DNA of 9,775 bases from an uncultured Pelolinea sp. (GTDB lineage Bacteria > Chloroflexota > Anaerolineae > Anaerolineales > Anaerolineaceae). The stretch's first letter is position 1. Each line of letters starts with the position of its first letter. Below are positions 6,242 to 9,775 of the stretch, in pieces. Below the pieces are notes generated by a model, which saw only the letters and a list, made by a program, of their open reading frames with translations, had not been told where the DNA came from and searched no databases. Position numbers and translations under genes: made by a program. Location of the stretch: positions 1-9,775 of the forward strand of contig CALGUJ010000232.1 of assembly GCA_937902055.1 (NCBI GenBank), given 5' to 3'.

Positions 6242-7183
6242 TTATTTTTTACGCCGTAATTCTTCGAACAGACTCTTCTCTTCCGCGCTCAATTTTTTGG
6301 GAAGAGCTACGTTCACCTTGACCATCAAGTTGCCGAATGCTTTTTCCTGTTTTAAGACAGGCATGCCTTTGCCGCTTAACCGGAAAGTCTGTCCGGGCTG
6401 CGTGCCGGCGGGAATGGTCAACAAAACTTTGCCCGAAGGCGTTTCAATTTCCGCTTCGCCTCCCAAAACCGCCGAGTACAAATCAACCGTTTTTTCGGTA
6501 TAGAGGTCATCGCCGCGGCGTTCGAAGCGCTTATCTTCCGCCACCTGGATCACCAGGTATAGATCACCGCCGCCGTTGTTCGATGGGATGGCGCCTGCGA
6601 CGCGCACTTTCGTGCCGGTCTTGACCCCCGCGGGAATTTTCACTTCTTTCTTGCTGCCGTTGATATCCAGCATGCGGGTGGCGCCGTGATAGGCTTCATA
6701 GAACGAGATAGTTACCTGTTGTTCATATGCTCTGGGCGGTTGCTGCGCAGAGGTTCTGGCGGATCGCGGCCGCCCGGAGGCTTGCGAATAGCGCTGGCCG
6801 CCCCCGCCGAAGAACATGCGGAAGAAATCGGAGAAGCCGCCCATATCGCCGAACATCCCGTCGAGGTCGTTGACCTCCACGCGCTGGCCGCCGCCAAAAC
6901 CGCCGCCGAACAGGTCCTCCCAACGGAATGAACCCGGCGCACCGCCGGCCTGCCTCCAGGAAGAATACGAGCTGCTGATCTGGTCGTAACGCGCGCGCTT
7001 TTGCGGGTCGCTCAGCACCTCGTTGGCTTCATTGATTTCCTTGAACTTTTCTTCGGCTGACTTGTCGCCGGGATTGCGATCGGGGTGGTACTTCATGGCC
7101 AGCTTGCGATAAGCCGCCTTGATATCATCCGCGGAAGCGGTTTTTTCCACACCCAGAACTTTGTAGTAATCCTTGTAATCCAT
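6242..7183 (-). CDS. cbpA: DnaJ-type co-chaperone of the CbpA class (no zinc finger)
   Basis: This 313-residue J-protein stimulates the ATPase of DnaK (Hsp70) and delivers clients to it in the cytoplasm. The J domain (1-68) begins [13 protein letters not shown] and holds the essential HPD at 33-35. A Gly/Phe-rich linker follows (about 80-132, with GGGFGGG and FFGGGG). Two beta-rich client-binding domains (about 155-295) include the [15 protein letters not shown] and [20 protein letters not shown] motifs. The four CxxCxGxG zinc repeats of true DnaJ are absent, so this is class B (CbpA-like), although such genes are often named dnaJ. ATG 7183 is chosen because the J domain begins there; an upstream TTG (7219) would add 12 residues that overlap the promoter. 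AAAGG directly touches the ATG with no spacing, which fits a leaderless message. No CIRCE element is seen. It is the first gene of a dnaJ-htrA pair. Confidence 0.93.
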   Translation of the reverse strand: MDYKDYYKVLGVEKTASADDIKAAYRKLAMKYHPDRNPGDKSAEEKFKEINEANEVLSDPQKRARYDQISSSYSSWRQAGGAPGSFRWEDLFGGGFGGGQRVEVNDLDGMFGDMGGFSDFFRMFFGGGGQRYSQASGRPRSARTSAQQPPRAYEQQVTISFYEAYHGATRMLDINGSKKEVKIPAGVKTGTKVRVAGAIPSNNGGGDLYLVIQVAEDKRFERRGDDLYTEKTVDLYSAVLGGEAEIETPSGKVLLTIPAGTQPGQTFRLSGKGMPVLKQEKAFGNLMVKVNVALPKKLSAEEKSLFEELRRKK

Positions 7184-7189
7184 CCTTTT

Positions 7190-7219
7190 ATTGTAAGAGC
7201 AGGGAATTCCCTTAGTCAA
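7190..7219 (-). promoter_or_regulatory. dnaJ-htrA promoter with a palindrome in the spacer
   Basis: On the minus strand TTGACT (7214-7219) and TACAAT (7190-7195) are each one base off consensus and are 18 bases apart. The -10 ends 6 bases before ATG 7183, so transcription should start at that ATG. The spacer holds a perfect 12-bp palindrome AGGGAATTCCCT (7201-7212), a good place for a repressor to block RNA polymerase. Confidence 0.65.
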
Positions 7220-7254
7220 GGCAGGGAAAGCAAGATTAATAGAACTCTGACCAT

Positions 7255-7299
7255 TAAAATAAGCTGCCGCTGGTTGGGAGGAGTTTACCAGCGGCGGCT
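7255..7299 (-). terminator. Probable terminator of the DNPH1-like gene
   Basis: A 13-bp stem with one G-U pair (7262-7274 and 7287-7299) encloses a 12-base loop. In the minus direction it is followed at once by TATTTTAAT. It lies about 100 bases after the stop of the DNPH1-like gene and upstream of the dnaJ promoter. In the plus direction no T-run follows. Confidence 0.6.
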
Positions 7300-7303
7300 C
7301 GCC

Positions 7304-7331
7304 AAAGGAGGAGACAGTGATGAGAAATTAA
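7304..7331 (+). other. Strong ribosome site followed by a three-codon open frame
   Basis: AAAGGAGGAG (7304-7313) stands 6 bases before ATG AGA AAT TAA (7320-7331), which would encode only Met-Arg-Asn. The preceding hairpin carries a second GGGAGGAG (7276-7283) in its loop. A weak TAAAAT (7255-7260) could be a plus-strand -10. It may be a relic of a lost gene, a leader-type minigene or chance. The rest of 7332-7400 shows no gene. Confidence 0.25.
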
Positions 7332-7400
7332 CGCTTATCGATTCCCATATGTCACCATTGTAAGGATAATCCAATGGGTAGTTTTGTTGAAGAACGGATG

Positions 7401-7847
7401 TCACTCGCGGGCGATGACATTAGACCCATCACCTTTTTGGCTCAAAAATCGCGCCAAAGCGCCCAGCATGTCGTTCACGCTTTCATAAGCGTACAAACTC
7501 AAACCCGGCTGCGAATTGCCCAGGATCATTTTAGATACCGTCTTTCCCTGCCGGTAACAGCACAGCACCGGCTTGCCCTGCAGCAGCGCCAGCGCGATCT
7601 CGTATCCAACGCCATGCGAGGGCGTGCTGACCTCGGCGATCAACGCATCGCATTCATTCACCCAGCGCACGTCGCGCTCGTAGACGTCCGCCGGCAAAAT
7701 TACCCGTTCATCCTCCAGGATATCCTCGCGCGACAAATGCGCGGTTGGAACCTCGTGACCGTGGTCCACCAGGAATTCCACGATTTTTTGATAAACCGCC
7801 TGGTCGCTGCGGCCGCCGGTGATGGAACAGGAGAAATAGATGTTCAT
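7401..7847 (-). CDS. DNPH1/Rcl-like 2'-deoxynucleoside 5'-phosphate N-hydrolase
   Basis: This 148-residue protein resembles the DNPH1 (Rcl) branch of the nucleoside 2-deoxyribosyltransferase superfamily. Those enzymes split the base from deoxynucleoside monophosphates; human DNPH1 removes 5-hydroxymethyl-dUMP. The match runs along the chain: IYFSCSITGGRSD (3-15) with Tyr4 and Ser8 in the phosphate and sugar pocket, His37, Asp59 in YERDVRW, the AEVSTPSHGVGYEIALAL block (71-88) whose Glu83 aligns with the catalytic glutamate, and Ser105 in VSKMILG, which in Rcl comes from the partner subunit. The start at 7847 matches the family's start and has AGGA 5 bases upstream; an extension to 7889 would overlap the promoter. 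It is cytoplasmic and divergent from uvrC, fitting a role in cleaning damaged nucleotides. A general deoxyribosyltransferase is the main alternative. Confidence 0.85.
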   Translation of the reverse strand: MNIYFSCSITGGRSDQAVYQKIVEFLVDHGHEVPTAHLSREDILEDERVILPADVYERDVRWVNECDALIAEVSTPSHGVGYEIALALLQGKPVLCCYRQGKTVSKMILGNSQPGLSLYAYESVNDMLGALARFLSQKGDGSNVIARE

Positions 7848-7852
7848 ATTTA

Positions 7853-7866
7853 TCCTGATTCTATCA
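7853..7866 (-). promoter_or_regulatory. Promoter and ribosome site of the DNPH1-like gene
   Basis: On the minus strand TGATAGAAT (7858-7866) is an extended -10 with one mismatch. AGGA (7853-7856) lies 5 bases before ATG 7847. Transcription from this -10 would begin only about 4 bases before the ATG, leaving AGGA outside the message, so either the mRNA is nearly leaderless or another promoter is used. Confidence 0.4.
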
Positions 7867-7888
7867 TCCCTGCCTTGCTCGCGCCGCA

Positions 7889-7897
7889 TGTTAAAAT
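7889..7897 (+). promoter_or_regulatory. uvrC promoter, extended -10 directly before the start codon
   Basis: TGTTAAAAT is an extended -10 one base off consensus. It ends 6 bases before the uvrC ATG at 7904, which places the transcription start on that ATG. No -35 is visible at 17 bases. The G-run between them is too close to the ATG to be a normal ribosome site. Confidence 0.5.
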
Positions 7898-7903
7898 GGG
7901 GGC

Positions 7904-9769
7904 ATGGCCGTCATTTCCGAGCATATTCAGGGCATCCTAAAAACGCTGCCAACCAAGCCGGGTTGTTACATCATGAAAAACGCCAACAGGCGGATCATCT
8001 ATGTCGGCAAAGCCATCAACCTGCGCAACCGCGTGCGTTCTTATTTCCATGCGCCCCACGACCACACCATGAAAACCCGGCGCCTGGTAGCAGAAATTGC
8101 GGATATCGAGTGGATCGTGGTGGCTTCCGAGCTGGAAGCCCTCATCCTGGAGATGAACCTGATCAAAAAGCACCTGCCGCAATATAACGTGCGGTTGAAA
8201 GACGACAAGCGCTATCCATTCGTCAAAGTACACTGGGCCGATCCATTCCCCAAGGTCACCGTCACGCGCGAACACGTGCAGGATGGCTCGCGATATTTTG
8301 GGCCTTATACCAGCGTATGGGCGGTGCATCAAACCCTCGACCTGCTGCGCAAGATCTTTCAGTATCGTTCCTGCGACCGCATCATCACCGGCCAGGACCC
8401 GCGCGCCTGCCTGTATTACGACATCAAGCTGTGCACCGCACCGTGCATCGGCCGCATCCGGCAGGAAGATTACCGTCAAATGATCGACGACCTGTGCAAA
8501 TTTCTGGAAGGCCGCACCGATCCCATTCTTGACCGCCTGAAAAAACAAATGGCGGAGGAATCCGGATTGATGAATTACGAAAAAGCCGCCGTGCTGCGCG
8601 ACCAGATCAACGCCATCGAGCGCGTGGTCGAGCGGCAGAAGATCATCTCCGATACCAAACTGGATTCTGACGTGATCGCATTGGCGCGCAGCAACGGGGA
8701 ATCCTGCGTTCAAATTTTCTTCATCCGCAACGGCCGCCTGATCGGCCGGGAATACTTCATTCTGGAAGGCACGGAGGATGAAGACGATAAAGAGATCGTG
8801 GCGCAATTCATCAAACAGTTCTACGCGGAAGCCAGCTCGGTGCCGGATGAGGTGCTGCTGCCCAATGAACTGGAAGAAGCCATGATCATCCAGCAATGGC
8901 TCAACCAGCAGCGCGGCGGCGAAAAAGTGCAAATCCGCATCCCGCAGCGCGGCGGCAAACTCGACCTGATTAAGATGGCGACCGAAAACGCGGTGGAAAC
9001 ACTGGACGCGTTGAAAACGCAGTGGGCAGCCGATACGCACAAACAAAGCCAGGCGCTGGCCGAACTGCAGCAGGCGCTGAAGCTCGATGCACCCCCGAAC
9101 CGCATCGAATGTTACGATATCTCCAATATCCAGGGAACAGCTGCCGTGGGCAGCATGGTGGTGTTCGAGCAGGGCGTACCCAACAAGCAGCTATACCGGC
9201 GCTTCAATATCAAAACTGTCAGCGGTCCGGATGATTTTGCCAGTATGGAAGAGGTGCTGGGGCGGCGATTCAAACGCTGGCAGGCGGCGCAGGACGTCAA
9301 GGAAGTGGGTGCTAAAGTGGATCCATCCTTCTCCATCCTTCCCGACCTGTTGATCGTGGACGGCGGCAAGGGGCAGCTTGGCCGTTCTGTAAAGGTGCTT
9401 AAAGAATTCGGCCTGGAAGAAAAGGTGTTAACCGCCGGCCTGGCCAAGGAAAATGAGCTTCTCTTCCTGCCAGGCAAAGACCTGCCGCTGGAAGTTCCGC
9501 GCAAATCGCAAGGGCTTTTCCTGCTGCAGCGCATCCGCGACGAAGCCCACCGTTTCGCCATCACCGCCCACCGCAACCTGCGCAGCAAGGAACGCCTGGT
9601 CTCGCGCCTCGACCAGATCCCCGGCATCGGCCCCGCCCGCAAGAAAGCCCTGCTGACCAAATTCGGATCGCTGAGCGGCGTTAAAAAAGCCACCCCGCAG
9701 CAAATCGCCGAAGTCCCGGGGATCACCGCGCAGTTGGCCAACGATATCTGGGAAGCGTTGAATAAATAG
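7904..9769 (+). CDS. uvrC: UvrABC excinuclease subunit C
   Basis: UvrC makes both cuts around a lesion after UvrA and UvrB have found it (nucleotide excision repair, cytoplasm). The 621 residues are a normal full length. The GIY-YIG nuclease domain (15-95) shows PGCYIM and IYVGKAINLRNRV, with Arg41 or Arg43 and Glu79 or Glu83 in the catalytic region. Four cysteines (157, 169, 177, 181) match the iron-sulfur cluster region described for UvrC. The UVR motif (about 205-240) contacts UvrB. The C-terminal RNase H-like nuclease has Asp405 in ECYDISN, Asp443/444 in GPDDFASMEE, Asp486 in LIVDGGKGQ and His549 in RDEAHRFA. Two helix-hairpin-helix motifs close the protein (IPGIGPARKKAL at 572-583 and VPGITAQLA at 604-612). 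Nothing looks truncated or mutated. It diverges from the DNPH1-like gene across 56 bases. The start at 7904 is the only ATG before the GIY motif. Confidence 0.97.
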   Translation: MAVISEHIQGILKTLPTKPGCYIMKNANRRIIYVGKAINLRNRVRSYFHAPHDHTMKTRRLVAEIADIEWIVVASELEALILEMNLIKKHLPQYNVRLKDDKRYPFVKVHWADPFPKVTVTREHVQDGSRYFGPYTSVWAVHQTLDLLRKIFQYRSCDRIITGQDPRACLYYDIKLCTAPCIGRIRQEDYRQMIDDLCKFLEGRTDPILDRLKKQMAEESGLMNYEKAAVLRDQINAIERVVERQKIISDTKLDSDVIALARSNGESCVQIFFIRNGRLIGREYFILEGTEDEDDKEIVAQFIKQFYAEASSVPDEVLLPNELEEAMIIQQWLNQQRGGEKVQIRIPQRGGKLDLIKMATENAVETLDALKTQWAADTHKQSQALAELQQALKLDAPPNRIECYDISNIQGTAAVGSMVVFEQGVPNKQLYRRFNIKTVSGPDDFASMEEVLGRRFKRWQAAQDVKEVGAKVDPSFSILPDLLIVDGGKGQLGRSVKVLKEFGLEEKVLTAGLAKENELLFLPGKDLPLEVPRKSQGLFLLQRIRDEAHRFAITAHRNLRSKERLVSRLDQIPGIGPARKKALLTKFGSLSGVKKATPQQIAEVPGITAQLANDIWEALNK

Positions 9770-9775
9770 AATCCC

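Noticed and set aside
7184..7260. CIRCE (HrcA) element before dnaJ
   Set aside because: Looked for TTAGCACTC and its inverted partner; neither is present. The palindrome found is different.
7355..7377. Inverted repeat CCATTG/CAATGG
   Set aside because: Only 6 bp with an 11-base loop and no T-run; too weak to call a terminator or operator.
7374..7940. Plus-strand open frame of 188 codons with an AAGGA site 8 bases before its ATG
   Set aside because: It runs antisense through the whole DNPH1-like gene and past the uvrC start; the minus strand carries the recognisable catalytic motifs, so the ribosome-like site is probably chance.
7937..9046. Minus-strand open frame of 369 codons
   Set aside because: Antisense of uvrC, which carries intact nuclease motifs on the plus strand; no recognisable domain in the antisense product.
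1..9775. CRISPR arrays, tRNA or rRNA genes, insertion sequences, prophage or toxin-antitoxin genes
   Set aside because: No regular repeat array, no recognisable RNA gene and no transposase, integrase or phage-like protein was seen on either strand.

Overview
This window reads as chromosomal bacterial DNA with moderate G+C. The proteins and the sigma70-type -10 elements fit Bacteria. The overall protein style hints at Chloroflexota (Anaerolineae-like), but that is an impression rather than a demonstrated assignment. I recognise no phage, transposon, CRISPR, rRNA or tRNA features. The window is densely coding: nine genes, and the largest gene-free stretch is about 217 bases (7184-7400).

Layout. 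At the left edge, on the minus strand, lies the N-terminal third of dnaE (replicative DNA polymerase III alpha subunit, 1-1268), running off the window. Upstream of it, also on the minus strand, is a three-gene run read in the order murJ-like flippase (2760-4370), GNAT acetyltransferase (2135-2752) and SagB-type nitroreductase (1378-2118). The gaps are 7 and 16 bases, so this is probably one transcript. Divergent from murJ is a small plus-strand gene for a one-pass membrane protein of unknown function (4436-5014), closed by a strong intrinsic terminator. Next, on the minus strand, comes a dnaJ/cbpA-type co-chaperone (6242-7183) followed one base later by an HtrA-type lipoprotein serine protease (5074-6240), a probable protein-quality-control operon. 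Finally a DNPH1/Rcl-like deoxynucleotide N-hydrolase (7401-7847, minus) and uvrC (7904-9769, plus) diverge from a 56-base intergenic region.

How the genes work together. Three loci concern DNA: dnaE in replication, uvrC in nucleotide excision repair, and the DNPH1-like enzyme in probable nucleotide-pool cleaning. Two concern protein folding and quality control (J-protein and HtrA). murJ belongs to cell-envelope synthesis. Apart from the two tight minus-strand runs, the neighbours look like ordinary housekeeping genes.

I see no convincing new multi-gene system. The points most worth a second look are these: the murJ homologue appears to lack all the arginines known to be essential in characterised MurJ; several genes have a -10 box only 6-7 bases before the start codon, implying leaderless mRNAs; a perfect 12-bp palindrome sits between the -35 and -10 of the dnaJ-htrA promoter; and there is a lone SagB-type oxidoreductase.
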